Source: UBA7672 sp963738625
GTDB taxonomy: Bacteria > Pseudomonadota > Alphaproteobacteria > Caulobacterales > Hyphomonadaceae
Assembly (NCBI GenBank): GCA_963738625.1
Contig: CAVTXH010000019.1
Span: 287,571 to 351,570, forward strand
Direction: 5' to 3'
DNA: 64,000 nucleotides
The notes beneath the pieces were generated by a model. The model searched no databases, was not told the DNA's origin, and saw only the letters and a list, made by a program, of their open reading frames with translations. Both the position numbers and the translations under genes were made by a program. Below are positions 34,969-43,756 of the stretch, one piece after another (position 1 is the stretch's first letter; each line of letters starts with the position of its first letter).

Positions 34969-35403
34969 TTACGCGGCCGGCGGAGGCTGGCCCGAGACCA
35001 TCGGAAGATCGGGATCGAGATGCGCCCATTGCGGCGCCTGGCGTGTCCAGATGTTCATGGCAGGGCGCACGATCGAAGCATCATCGAGAGTTCCCGCGCG
35101 CAGGAAGATCAGATGCGGGCGTATCTCGGCCTGACTTGTGATCGGTGTTCCGCAAGTGGAACAAAATCCGCGATGCAGCAGGTTCCCCAAATCGGCGGTC
35201 GAAGCGAATGTCTTAACCTGGCCGGTAAACGTCACGTGCTTCGTCTCGAACGCCACGTTCACCGTCGACGATCCCGCGCCGAGATACTGGCACACTCTGC
35301 ACCAGCATTGCCGCGTCACGATCGGCTCATGGCTCGCCGAATAGCGCACCGCCCTGCACAGGCATCCGCCGGTTATGGGAAGTGTGATCGGGGACTCGTT
35401 CAT
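34969..35403 (-). CDS. GFA/CENP-V family protein (glutathione-dependent formaldehyde-activating-like)
   Basis: A 144-residue zinc-binding protein. GGCLCRAVRYSASHEPIVTRQCWCRVC and RGFCSTCGTPITSQ contain the cysteine pairs that bind zinc in the GFA/CENP-V family. ATG 35403 is used (MNESPITLPITGG). Formaldehyde activation is only one family activity; the actual substrate is unknown. Confidence 0.85.
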   Translation of the reverse strand: MNESPITLPITGGCLCRAVRYSASHEPIVTRQCWCRVCQYLGAGSSTVNVAFETKHVTFTGQVKTFASTADLGNLLHRGFCSTCGTPITSQAEIRPHLIFLRAGTLDDASIVRPAMNIWTRQAPQWAHLDPDLPMVSGQPPPAA

Positions 35404-35449
35404 GCGGACCTCCCATCCAGCAGCCGATATCGGCCGCCACGGCAAATCG

Positions 35450-36859
35450 TCAGGCGTTGGTGATCACGCCCGCCAGCGCCGCCTTCGCCGCCAGCACGGG
35501 GCTCATCAGGTGCGTGCGGCCGCCGCGCCCCTGACGTCCTTCGAAATTGCGGTTCGATGTCGAGGCGCAGCGCTCACCCGGGCTGAGGATGTCCGGGTTC
35601 ATGCCGAGGCACATCGAACAGCCCGGCTCGCGCCATTCGAAGCCGGCGTCGAGGAACACCTTGTCCAAACCCTCTTCCTCCGCCTGTGCGCGGATCAGCC
35701 CCGAGCCGGGCACGACCATGGCGCGCACGCCGGCGGCGACATGCTTGCCCTTGGCCACTTCGGCGGCGGCGCGCAGATCCTCGATGCGCGAATTGGTGCA
35801 CGAGCCGATGAACACACGGTCGATCTTCAGGCCTTCGAGTTTCTGTCCGGGCTGCAGGCCCATATAGGCGAGGGCGCGTTCGGCGGCGTCTCGCTTCACC
35901 GAGTCGCCAATCTGTGAGGGAACCGGAACGCTCGCCGTGATCGGCGCGGCCTGTTCGGGGCTGGTGCCCCAGGTGATGGTCGGGGCTACATCCGCAGCCT
36001 CGATGTCGATCACTTCGTCCCAGTGCGCGCCCTCGTCGGAGTAGAGCGTTTTCCAGAACTGGACCGCCGTCTCCCACTGTCCGCCTTTCGGTGCGGCAGG
36101 ACGGCCCTTCAAGTAGTCCAACGTCGTCTCGTCCGGCGCCACCAGACCCGCACGCGCGCCGCCCTCGATCGAGAGGTTGCACAGCGTCATCCGCCCTTCC
36201 ATCGACATCGATCGGATCGCCGAGCCCATGTACTCGATCACATGTCCCGCGCCGCCATTCGTGCCGATGATCGCGATCAGGTGCAGCGCCAGGTCCTTGG
36301 CGCCGACGCCGGGCCGGAACTTCCCTTCCACGCGCACCGCCATGTTCTTCATCTTGCGCGCGCGCAGCGTCTGCGTCGCCAGCACGTGCTCGACTTCGCT
36401 CGTCCCGATGCCATGCGCCAGCGCGCCGAACGCACCGTGCGTCGATGTGTGGGAATCGCCGCACACGATGGTCAGACCCGGCTGCGTGCGGCCCTGCTCG
36501 GGTCCCACCACATGCACGATCCCGTTGCGGACATCGCCCATCGGGAAGAACTCGATGCCGTATTCCTTCACATTGCGCGAAAGCGTTTCCAGCTGCTCGC
36601 GCGCCTCGGGATCCTTCACGCCCTTCAGGCCCGCCGCCTGGTTCTCGGTCGGCGTGTTGTGGTCGGCCACTGCTAGAGTGAGATCCGGCCGGCGCACCCT
36701 GCGGCCATTGGCCTTCAGCCCCGCGAACGCCTGCGGGGTGGTGACCTCATGGATGAGGTGCAGGTCGATATAGATGAGGCTCTCGCCCGACGCCTTGTCG
36801 GCCTCGACGACATGGGCGTCCCAGATCTTGTCGTAGAGCGTGCGGGGTTGGCCGGCCAT
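35450..36859 (-). CDS. leuC: 3-isopropylmalate dehydratase large subunit
   Basis: A 469-residue aconitase-family iron-sulfur enzyme that isomerises 2- to 3-isopropylmalate together with LeuD. LYDKIWDAHVV, DLHLIHEVTTPQAF, CGDSHTSTHGAFGALAHGIG, GSCTNSRIEDLRAAA and CSMCLGMNPD (cluster cysteines) are intact. It is of full length. It is separated from leuD (21752) and leuB (14873). Confidence 0.97.
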   Translation of the reverse strand: MAGQPRTLYDKIWDAHVVEADKASGESLIYIDLHLIHEVTTPQAFAGLKANGRRVRRPDLTLAVADHNTPTENQAAGLKGVKDPEAREQLETLSRNVKEYGIEFFPMGDVRNGIVHVVGPEQGRTQPGLTIVCGDSHTSTHGAFGALAHGIGTSEVEHVLATQTLRARKMKNMAVRVEGKFRPGVGAKDLALHLIAIIGTNGGAGHVIEYMGSAIRSMSMEGRMTLCNLSIEGGARAGLVAPDETTLDYLKGRPAAPKGGQWETAVQFWKTLYSDEGAHWDEVIDIEAADVAPTITWGTSPEQAAPITASVPVPSQIGDSVKRDAAERALAYMGLQPGQKLEGLKIDRVFIGSCTNSRIEDLRAAAEVAKGKHVAAGVRAMVVPGSGLIRAQAEEEGLDKVFLDAGFEWREPGCSMCLGMNPDILSPGERCASTSNRNFEGRQGRGGRTHLMSPVLAAKAALAGVITNA

Positions 36860-36997
36860 GACCGGCTATATGCGCGGGCAGGGCCCCGCTCGCAAGCGTC
36901 CGGATGTCGCCGCTGCGGCTTCAAGGCGACTTCGCGCCAGGCGGATCCGCATGACATAGAGGGTGCATCTGTTTCTCCGCGCCCGGGATCCCCGCCC

Positions 36998-38089
36998 ATG
37001 TCCTCGCTGTTCGAGCCTCTCTCCCTCAAGCGCGGTCCGGCGCTGAAGAACCGATTCATGCTCGCCCCGCTCACCAACCTGCAAAGCCATGCCGACGGGA
37101 AGCTCAGCGACGATGAATTCCGCTGGCTCACCATGCGGGCCGAGGGCGGCTTTGGCCTCACCATGACCTGCGCCTCCCATGTCCAGCGGGTGGGGCAAGG
37201 CTTCCCCGGCCAGCTCGGCTGCTGGGACGACATGCATATCGAGGGGCTCTCTCGCCTGGCGGCCGCCCTCAAAGCGCAGGACACTCATGCGGTTGTGCAG
37301 CTCCACCATGCCGGCATGCGCTCGCCCGCAAACCTCATCGGCCAGACGCCGCTCAGCCCGTCGGACAACGCCGAAACCGGCGCGCGGGCGATGACGCTCG
37401 CCGAGGTGGAGCAGGTGCGCGACGATTTCATCGCGGCGGCGCGACGGGCCGAGACGGCCGGCTTCCATGGCGTCGAGCTTCATGGGGCGCACGGCTACCT
37501 GATCTGCCAGTTCTTCAGCCCGGAGATCAACCAGCGCCAGGATCGCTATGGCGGATCGCCGGAGAACCGCTCGCGCCTCCTGTTCGAGATCATCGATGGC
37601 GTGCGCGCAAGCTGTGGGCCGAACTTCAGCCTCGGCGTGCGCCTGTCGCCCGAACGCTTCGGCCTCAAGCTCGAGGAAATTGCGCAACTCGCCCAGCGCC
37701 TCATGCGCGAGGACAGGATCGACTACCTCGACATGTCGCTGTGGGACGTCTTCAAGGAGCCGGAGGATGCCGCTCTCAAGGGCCGCAGCCTTGCGTCCTA
37801 TTTCACCTCGCTCGACCGCGGCAATGTCCGCCTCGGCGCCGCAGGCAAGCTCACCACGGGCGAGGGCGTCCGGCGCGCGATGGAAGCGGGACTGGACTAT
37901 GTCGTGATCGGCCGCGCCGCCATCCTGCATCACGACTTTCCGAAACGGATCGCCGCCGACGCAGACTTCAAGCCCACACCGCTTCCCGTGCCGCCCGACT
38001 ATCTCCGCGCCGAAGGCCTCGGCGATGCCTTCGTCAGCTACATGCGGACATGGAAGGGCTTTGTCGCCGATACCGTTGCAGCGACCTGA
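36998..38089 (+). CDS. Old Yellow Enzyme-family NADH:flavin oxidoreductase
   Basis: A 363-residue FMN-dependent TIM-barrel enzyme. LKNRFMLAPLTNLQS, VQLHHAGM, GVELHGAHGYLICQFFSPEIN and RYGGSPENRSR are diagnostic of the OYE family. Such enzymes reduce activated alkenes or xenobiotics. The start MSSLFEPLSLKRGP at 36998 fits the family; the frame is open further upstream, but into leuC antisense sequence. The substrate is unknown. Confidence 0.9.
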   Translation: MSSLFEPLSLKRGPALKNRFMLAPLTNLQSHADGKLSDDEFRWLTMRAEGGFGLTMTCASHVQRVGQGFPGQLGCWDDMHIEGLSRLAAALKAQDTHAVVQLHHAGMRSPANLIGQTPLSPSDNAETGARAMTLAEVEQVRDDFIAAARRAETAGFHGVELHGAHGYLICQFFSPEINQRQDRYGGSPENRSRLLFEIIDGVRASCGPNFSLGVRLSPERFGLKLEEIAQLAQRLMREDRIDYLDMSLWDVFKEPEDAALKGRSLASYFTSLDRGNVRLGAAGKLTTGEGVRRAMEAGLDYVVIGRAAILHHDFPKRIAADADFKPTPLPVPPDYLRAEGLGDAFVSYMRTWKGFVADTVAAT

Positions 38090-38124
38090 GTTGCAGCTAA
38101 CAAGGCGGGATCTATCTCCGCTCA

Positions 38125-38142
38125 TCCCGACGAAAGTCGGGA
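38125..38142. repeat. Short GAAA-loop hairpin element
   Basis: TCCCGAC (38125-38131), GAAA loop, GTCGGGA (38136-38142). It sits between convergent OYE and nitronate-monooxygenase genes. Its form resembles short intergenic palindromes common in alphaproteobacterial genomes; only one copy is evident here. Confidence 0.45.
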
Positions 38143-38248
38143 CCCAGGGCCGCCGACAAGGCTTGTTCCGGTCTGAAGCTTCAATCCCGCTCAAGGTTCG
38201 CGAGCCGTTCCTGGCTCGTGGCCTTCATCGGGACAGCGGCGTCCGGTG

Positions 38249-39187
38249 CTACACAACCACCCGGTTCATCTTCGCCAGCGTCTCCTCGAACTCGGCCATC
38301 GTCTCCTCGAATATCTGCTTCACCGGCTTCACCTCGGTGATGCGTCCGGCGACCTGCCCGGTCAGCGCGATCCCTGCTTCGAGATTGCCGCCGAAATAGA
38401 CATCCTGCGTTCCCGCGAACTCGCCGAAGATGTTGGGCGAGCCTTCCTTCTCCAGCCGCGTGGTCCGCTCCGTCCTCAGCGCCCGCAGGGCAGGGCCCGG
38501 GCCTGAGCGGTTGAGGAAGACGGTGTCCGTCGCCTCGGCCTTGATGATCGCGTCCTTCCAGTTGGCATGCACCGGGCTCTCGGCCGACGACAGTATCCGC
38601 GTCCCCATCAGCACGCCTTCCGCGCCCAGCGCGAACGCCGCCGCCATGGACCGCCCGTCCATGATGCCGCCCGCCGCCACGACGGGAATGTTCACCTGCT
38701 CGCAGACCAGCGGGATCAGAACCATGCTCGCGACATCCTTGGGGTTCTTGAAGCCGCCGCCCTCGCCGCCCTCGACGACCAGCCCGTCGACGCCTGCCTG
38801 AACCGCGCGCAGCGCGCCGGCGAGATTCGGCACGACGTGAAACACCGTCAGACCCGCCGCCTTCAACATGGCGGTGTACTTCATCGGATCGCCTGCCGAT
38901 GTCGTGACGAACCTCACGCCCTGGTCGATCACGAACTGCACGATGCCCGGATCGCGCACGAAGGCTTGCGCGACGTTGACGCCGAACGGCTTGTCCGTCA
39001 GCTCGCGCATCTTCACGATCTCGACCTTGATCGCATCGAGTTCGCCCGACGACGTCTCGATGATGCCCATGCCGCCCGCATTCGACACCGCCGACGACAG
39101 CTTCGACCGCGCGATCCATCCCATGGCCGCCTGGATGATCGGCTTTTCGATCCCGAGCATGTCGGTGATGCGTGTCTTGACGGCCAT
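38249..39187 (-). CDS. Nitronate monooxygenase family flavoprotein
   Basis: A 312-residue FMN protein of the nitronate monooxygenase (2-nitropropane dioxygenase-like) family. GIEKPIIQAAMGWIARSKL, AGGMGIIE, GVNVAQAF, VEGGEGGGF and VPVVAAGGIMDGRSMAAAFALGAEGV-type segments (the last split) are FMN/phosphate-binding blocks. ATG 39187 is chosen at MAVKTRITDML. It oxidises alkyl nitronates or related compounds in characterised members. Confidence 0.88.
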   Translation of the reverse strand: MAVKTRITDMLGIEKPIIQAAMGWIARSKLSSAVSNAGGMGIIETSSGELDAIKVEIVKMRELTDKPFGVNVAQAFVRDPGIVQFVIDQGVRFVTTSAGDPMKYTAMLKAAGLTVFHVVPNLAGALRAVQAGVDGLVVEGGEGGGFKNPKDVASMVLIPLVCEQVNIPVVAAGGIMDGRSMAAAFALGAEGVLMGTRILSSAESPVHANWKDAIIKAEATDTVFLNRSGPGPALRALRTERTTRLEKEGSPNIFGEFAGTQDVYFGGNLEAGIALTGQVAGRITEVKPVKQIFEETMAEFEETLAKMNRVVV

Positions 39188-39377
39188 GCAAGCTCCCTTG
39201 TCTCGCGCCCAGCCTTGCGGGCTCACGCAGGGGCAGCGCAAGGGGGCTTTGTCCAGGCGCCCAGCGAGGTCGCTGCATACCCCTTCCCCCAGAACACGTC
39301 GCTCCCGCTTTTTGCGGTCGGATGGAGGCGCTGTTTTACGCACTCCAGCACAGCCGGAATCCCCGTATTTCCTGCAC

Positions 39378-39420
39378 AGAGTTCATTCCGCTGCTGTAGG
39401 ATAACTTTTCAGTTTTCCCC
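39378..39420 (+). promoter_or_regulatory. 43-bp shared promoter element, copy 1
   Basis: This stretch matches 50837-50879 at 37 of 43 positions; the core CTGTAGGATAACTTTT is identical. It ends exactly 30 bp before the ATG at 39451. The ATG has no Shine-Dalgarno, but ATACT (39441-39445) ends five bases before it, suggesting a leaderless transcript. I infer a common activator site. Confidence 0.75.
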
Positions 39421-39450
39421 GCGCGGCGGGCGCGGCGCTCATACTCGCGG

Positions 39451-40197
39451 ATGAGCAACACAACCAACCTCATGCTTCCGTTCCTAGCCGTTGGGCAGGC
39501 CCAGAAGCACGTCACCGTCAACGAAGCCCTCCGCAAGCTGGATGCGCTGGTGCAGCTGTCCGCCGTCTCGGCGACGACAACGGCCCAACCGTCCTCGCCT
39601 GCTGATGGCGTCATCTACATCCTACCGCCGGGCAAGACCGGCGCGCACTGGTCCGCCTACGCCAACCACGCGCTCGCCTATTATCGCGATGGCGCCTGGG
39701 TCGAGATCGCCCCGCGCGAAGGCTGGCTCGCCTTCGTGAAGGATGCCGGCCGGCTGCTGGTCTATCGCGGCGCATCCTGGTCGCCGGCGGCCGCCGGCCC
39801 CGCCGACGCCAACGTCTTCACCGCGACACAGACTTTCGCCAGCCCCCACACCGCATCGCTCTCGCCCCAGATAATCGAGGAGGAGCTGACGCTCTCGGGT
39901 CCCAGCGTGACATCGGCGATCGCCATCCCCAGCGGGTCGATCTGTTTCGGCGTATCGGAACGCGTCACCCAGGCCGTCACCGGCGCCACGAGCTTCAAGG
40001 TCGGCATATTAGGCGAGCTCAACAAGTTCGGCGACCTGCTCGGCCTGTCGCTGGGCTCGACCAATTTCGGCATCATCGGCCCCACGGCCTTCTACGCCGA
40101 CACGGCCGTAGTGGTCACCGCCAACGGCTCGACCTTCACCGGCGGCAAGGTCCGCCTCGCCATCCACATCCTGCGCGTCACGCCGCCGCAGAACTGA
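39451..40197 (+). CDS. DUF2793 protein (phage/GTA tail- or fibre-associated)
   Basis: A 248-residue protein. MSNTTNLMLPFLAVGQAQKH, VNEALRKLDALVQLSAVSAT and GDGAWVEIAPREGWLAFVKDAG-type sequence (with YYRDGAW in this protein) match the DUF2793 N-terminal domain, which to my knowledge is found mainly in prophage and gene-transfer-agent loci. The C-terminal half is beta-rich and low in charge, fitting a fibre or receptor-binding region. No other structural phage genes are adjacent. It is controlled by the element at 39378. Confidence 0.8.
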   Translation: MSNTTNLMLPFLAVGQAQKHVTVNEALRKLDALVQLSAVSATTTAQPSSPADGVIYILPPGKTGAHWSAYANHALAYYRDGAWVEIAPREGWLAFVKDAGRLLVYRGASWSPAAAGPADANVFTATQTFASPHTASLSPQIIEEELTLSGPSVTSAIAIPSGSICFGVSERVTQAVTGATSFKVGILGELNKFGDLLGLSLGSTNFGIIGPTAFYADTAVVVTANGSTFTGGKVRLAIHILRVTPPQN

Positions 40198-40205
40198 TCG
40201 AATCC

Positions 40206-40234
40206 GGAGCGCGGCGAGAAAGGCGCCGCGCTCC
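40206..40234. terminator. 11-bp hairpin between convergent genes
   Basis: GGAGCGCGGCG (40206-40216), loop AGAAAGG, CGCCGCGCTCC (40224-40234). It fills the 38-bp gap between convergent genes. There is no T-run, so it may be a bidirectional block or a processing end. Confidence 0.5.
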
Positions 40235-40235
40235 C

Positions 40236-40745
40236 TCAATCGCACCCGTCGCGCTCGCCCTCGAACTCCACCAGCACCGTATGCCTCGTCTGCTCGCGAA
40301 GCTCGATCAGCAGCCGCTCATTGCCTTGGACGGAGGCGGTCAGCAGCGTCGGCGAATTTCCCGCGTGTTGGAAAACGGCCGCCTTGCGTCCGCTGTCCGC
40401 CGGCCCGTTCGAGCGCGCGCTCTTATATCTGCCTGACGCCCACGGCCCGCTCGGCCCGGCGCGGGTCAGCCACGATCCATCGCGCGCAAACGAAAAGCTT
40501 GTGCCCGCCTTCATCGCGCCGCCGTCCACGGCCTGGATCTGCCCGTCATACGTCTTGGCGCCGGCGCCCGGCGGCAGCAGACGCAGGAAAGCCAGCACCT
40601 CTCCGCCCGGCTTGGTCTTCATGACCCAGCACCCGCGCAGGAACTCCACATCCTGCGGCCGGGCCGCGTCTGGTCCGGTCGCGCACGCCGACACGCCCAG
40701 CAGCGCGGCAGCTGCGACCAGCACACATGCTTTTTGCCCACCCAT
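40236..40745 (-). CDS. Hypothetical lipoprotein
   Basis: A 169-residue lipoprotein: the signal ends with LLGVSAC (Cys21). The mature protein includes DVEFLRGCWVMKTKPGGEV and SWLTRAGPSGPWASGRYK, a compact beta-rich pattern I do not recognise. It converges on the DUF2793 gene with a hairpin between them. No functional clue beyond export is visible. Confidence 0.7.
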   Translation of the reverse strand: MGGQKACVLVAAAALLGVSACATGPDAARPQDVEFLRGCWVMKTKPGGEVLAFLRLLPPGAGAKTYDGQIQAVDGGAMKAGTSFSFARDGSWLTRAGPSGPWASGRYKSARSNGPADSGRKAAVFQHAGNSPTLLTASVQGNERLLIELREQTRHTVLVEFEGERDGCD

Positions 40746-40830
40746 CGCCGAAATCCCGATCTCGCCGCGTCCGATCTTACGCTACCGCCGCGCCATCTGA
40801 TAGAACAGCGCACGGCCTCCGGAGCTGCCC

Positions 40831-41841
40831 ATGGACATCACCTCTTTCATTCGCGGCATTCCCAAGGCCGAACTGCATCTCCACATCGAAGGCTCGCTGG
40901 AGCCTGAGCAGATGTTCGCCTTCGGCCGCCGCAACAAGGTCGCCATTCCATTCAAATCCATCGAAGAGGTGAGGGCGGCCTACGCCTTCTCCAACCTGCA
41001 GGATTTCCTCGACATCTACTACCAGGGCGCCAACGTCCTGATGACGGAGGAAGACTTTCGCGACCTCGCGCTCGCCTATTTCGCGCGTCTCCACGCCGAC
41101 GGCGGCAAACATGCCGAAATCTTCTTCGACCCAGAGACCCACACCGGCCGCGGCCTGCCTTTTTCCATCGCCGTCGACGGCCTGCTCGCCGGCATGAAGC
41201 AGGCCGAACAAAAGTACGGCATCACCTCGAAGCTCATCATGTGCTTCCTGCGGCACCTTGATGAGAGCTCTTCTCTCGCGACTCTGAAATCCGCCGAACC
41301 CTGGCTCGACCTCATCGCCGGCGTCGGCCTGGACAGTTCAGAGAAAGGCCACCCGCCCTCCAAATTCTCCCGGGTGTTCCAGGCCGCCCGCGACCACGGC
41401 CTCAAAATCTGCGCCCACGCCGGAGAGGAGGGCCCGCCCGCCTATGTCTACGAAGCCCTCGACATCCTCCATGTCGACCGCATCGACCACGGCAACCGCG
41501 CGCTCGAAGACCCGGCCCTCGTCCAGCGCCTCGTCCGCGAAGGCATGACGCTCACCGTCTGCCCCCTGTCCAATCTCAAGCTCTGCGTGGTGATGGATCT
41601 CAAGGACCATCCGATGAAGCGCATGCTGCAGCTCGGCCTGCGCGCCACCTGCAATTCCGACGACCCCGCCTATTTCGGCGGCTATATCGGCGAGAATTTC
41701 ATCCGCACCGCCGAAGCCGTGAATCTTTCCCGTAAGGACATCATCCAGCTCGCGAGGAACTCCTTCACCGGCTCCTTCCTCGATCCCGCGTCGGTCGCAA
41801 AGCATCTCGCCGCCATCGACGTCTACGCCGCCGCGCACTGA
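40831..41841 (+). CDS. Adenine/adenosine deaminase family protein
   Basis: A 336-residue TIM-barrel amidohydrolase. IPKAELHLHIEGSLEPEQM holds the first zinc histidines (His16, His18). CAHAGEEGPPAYVYEAL, DRIDHGNRAL, CPLSNLKL and CNSDDPAYFGGY are also present. The last segment and the GEEGP block are more typical of the adenine deaminase branch than of adenosine deaminase. It makes hypoxanthine from adenine in purine salvage if so. Confidence 0.88.
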   Translation: MDITSFIRGIPKAELHLHIEGSLEPEQMFAFGRRNKVAIPFKSIEEVRAAYAFSNLQDFLDIYYQGANVLMTEEDFRDLALAYFARLHADGGKHAEIFFDPETHTGRGLPFSIAVDGLLAGMKQAEQKYGITSKLIMCFLRHLDESSSLATLKSAEPWLDLIAGVGLDSSEKGHPPSKFSRVFQAARDHGLKICAHAGEEGPPAYVYEALDILHVDRIDHGNRALEDPALVQRLVREGMTLTVCPLSNLKLCVVMDLKDHPMKRMLQLGLRATCNSDDPAYFGGYIGENFIRTAEAVNLSRKDIIQLARNSFTGSFLDPASVAKHLAAIDVYAAAH

Positions 41842-42108
41842 CGGCCGCAAGCGAAGACACGCGTAAATCCTTGTTTCCCTGATCCGTCCCCGCGCGCCAT
41901 CCGTATCACGCAGGACGGGCCGGGCGCTCCACCGCTGGCGCCGTCGACGCAGCTTCCTCGTCTCTCACACCCTTCGGGGAAGCTCGGGACGGCCGCCTTC
42001 CGCCATCCCACGTGGCGGGAGCGCGGTCGTTCCTCTTGCGTCTTGCTCCCGTCGCCGGCCCGCGCAAACCTCGCTGCGCCCAAGCAGGGTCGAGAGACAG
42101 GAGAGACC

Positions 42109-42510
42109 ATGCCCGACTTCAAGCTGCCGCCCGGCATCGCCCCGCTGCCCTACGCGCAACTTCTGCAGATCGAGATCGTCGAAGCCTCGAAGGAGGGCGT
42201 CCGCGGCAAGCTGAAAGTCCGTCCCGAAATGTGCACCGCCGGCCACATCCTGCACGGCGGCGCCATCATGTCCTTCGCCGATACGCTGGGTGCGTTCGGC
42301 GCCACGCACGTCCTTCCGGAAGGGGCCGCCGGCACGACGACGCTTGAAAGCAAGACGAATTTCCTGGGCTCGGCCAAGGAAGGCGAGACCGTGCTCGGCC
42401 ACTGCACGCCCGTCCATACCGGCCGCAGGACGTCGGTCTGGCAGACGAAGATCACCACCGAGGCGGGGCGCAATGTCGCGCTGGTGACGCAGACCCAGAT
42501 GGTGCTCTAG
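42109..42510 (+). CDS. PaaI-type hot-dog thioesterase
   Basis: A 133-residue hot-dog protein. HILHGGAIMSFADTLGAFGA is the PaaI/YbgC-like signature (HGG) with the aspartate active-site region, and LESKTNFLGSAKEGETVLGHC is the following strand. It probably hydrolyses acyl- or aryl-CoA thioesters as a tetramer. ACAGGAGAGACC precedes the ATG at 42109. Confidence 0.87.
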   Translation: MPDFKLPPGIAPLPYAQLLQIEIVEASKEGVRGKLKVRPEMCTAGHILHGGAIMSFADTLGAFGATHVLPEGAAGTTTLESKTNFLGSAKEGETVLGHCTPVHTGRRTSVWQTKITTEAGRNVALVTQTQMVL

Positions 42511-42551
42511 ACTCACCCGACTCAAGACCAAACCGCTCTGGGAGTGGGCCG

Positions 42552-42944
42552 ATGTCTCTCGAACGAAAAGCCCGGGCCTATGTCGCCGCCGTCGAAGGCG
42601 GCGCGGTCGGCGAAGACCTCGCCGCCTTCTACCATCCCGACGTGATCCAGCACGAGCTCCCCAACCGCCTCATCCCCGCCGGCGCCAAGCGCGAACTCGC
42701 CGACATCCTCGAAGGCGCCGAGCGCGGCTCGAAGCTGATGGAGCGCCAGATCTACGACATCCACACCGTCACCGAACTCGGCGACCGCGTGATCCTCGAA
42801 TACACCTGGACCGGCTATCCCCGCACGCCCGTCGGCGGCATCCGCGCGGGCGAGGCGATGCGCGCCCACATCTGCCAGGTGATCGAATACGAGGACGGCC
42901 TCATCATCCGCCAGCGCAATTACGACTGTTTCGAGCCGTTCTGA
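42552..42944 (+). CDS. SnoaL/NTF2-like domain protein
   Basis: A 130-residue NTF2-like protein. KARAYVAAVEGGAVGEDLAAFYHPDVIQHELPN is the first helix pair and strand (given in part), and MRAHICQVIEYEDGLIIRQRNYD ends the cone fold. It is 41 bp after the thioesterase gene on the same strand, so co-transcription is possible. Activity is unknown. Confidence 0.78.
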   Translation: MSLERKARAYVAAVEGGAVGEDLAAFYHPDVIQHELPNRLIPAGAKRELADILEGAERGSKLMERQIYDIHTVTELGDRVILEYTWTGYPRTPVGGIRAGEAMRAHICQVIEYEDGLIIRQRNYDCFEPF

Positions 42945-43054
42945 GCCCGCTGTTGGCGCACGCGCCTGCCAGACATGTGATAGATCACCGACGTGTAACG
43001 TGAATCCCTCGCACCGGCATGGAATCACTTTACGGTACGGGAGAGGAGGCCAAC

Positions 43055-43663
43055 ATGCGCGCACCTATCGCTCTTGTGTCCGCAATTGTCCTCGCCGCCG
43101 CTTGCGGCGGTCCGAAGCCGGTCGGGGAAGCCGCCGTCGAGGCGCCTGCTTCAGTCGAACCCGAACCGCTCGATCTCAACGCCCCTGCTGCGGAACAGGC
43201 CGCGCTCGCCAATTGCGGTCCGGTCACCGCCCAGGGGTATTGCGGCGTCGCCTTCGGCATGACGCCCGACGCCGCCCGCGCCAAATTCCCGGCGCCTCTG
43301 CAGGACTATTCTGGCGACACCTCCGTCCAGCCCGATCCCAACGCCTGTTTCGAACTCTTCCCGGCCGAACCGGTGCAGGGCGTCACCTTCCTTGTCGAAA
43401 TGGCGAAGGTCGGCCGCGTCGACATCATCAGCGAAGCGCCCAGGACCGCCGACGGTTTCGGCGTCGGCTCCACGGCCGGCGACATCAAGGCGAAGTTCGG
43501 CGCCTCCCTCGCCGAGGCCCCCAACAAGTACGAACACGAAGTGATGGAGCTTTCCGTCGCCGACGGTCCCGCCAAATTCATCTTCGAAATCCAGGACGGC
43601 AAAGTCCGCGCCTGGCGCGCCGGCGTCATGCCGACAATCGGCTACGTCGAACATTGTGGGTGA
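43055..43663 (+). CDS. Hypothetical lipoprotein
   Basis: A 202-residue lipoprotein: MRAPIALVSAIVLAAAC has Cys17 at the lipobox. The mature part has a CGPVTAQGYCGVAFGMTPDAARAKFP-like segment (paired cysteines, split here) and later KVGRVDIISEAPRTADGFGVG. This resembles small envelope proteins with two alpha/beta halves, but I recognise no family. GAGAGGAGG is a good ribosome-binding site. Its stop codon is the first base triplet of repeat copy 1. Confidence 0.7.
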   Translation: MRAPIALVSAIVLAAACGGPKPVGEAAVEAPASVEPEPLDLNAPAAEQAALANCGPVTAQGYCGVAFGMTPDAARAKFPAPLQDYSGDTSVQPDPNACFELFPAEPVQGVTFLVEMAKVGRVDIISEAPRTADGFGVGSTAGDIKAKFGASLAEAPNKYEHEVMELSVADGPAKFIFEIQDGKVRAWRAGVMPTIGYVEHCG

Positions 43664-43739
43664 GCCAAGGCGCCGAAGGCGCGATTTGGTTCAGTGAACC
43701 AAATCGAATGGCGAACGCCGGAGCGCAAGCGACGGCCGG
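43661..43739. repeat. Dispersed hairpin repeat, copy 1
   Basis: It is related to copies at 50341 and 50530. A central hairpin pairs 43683-43693 with 43695-43705 (11 bp), flanked by GGCGCCGAAGGCGC and the motif GGCGAACGCCGGAGCGCAAG. It fills the gap between convergent genes and begins at a stop codon. Confidence 0.75.
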
Positions 43740-43756
43740 AGAGCTCCAAGCAAGGC

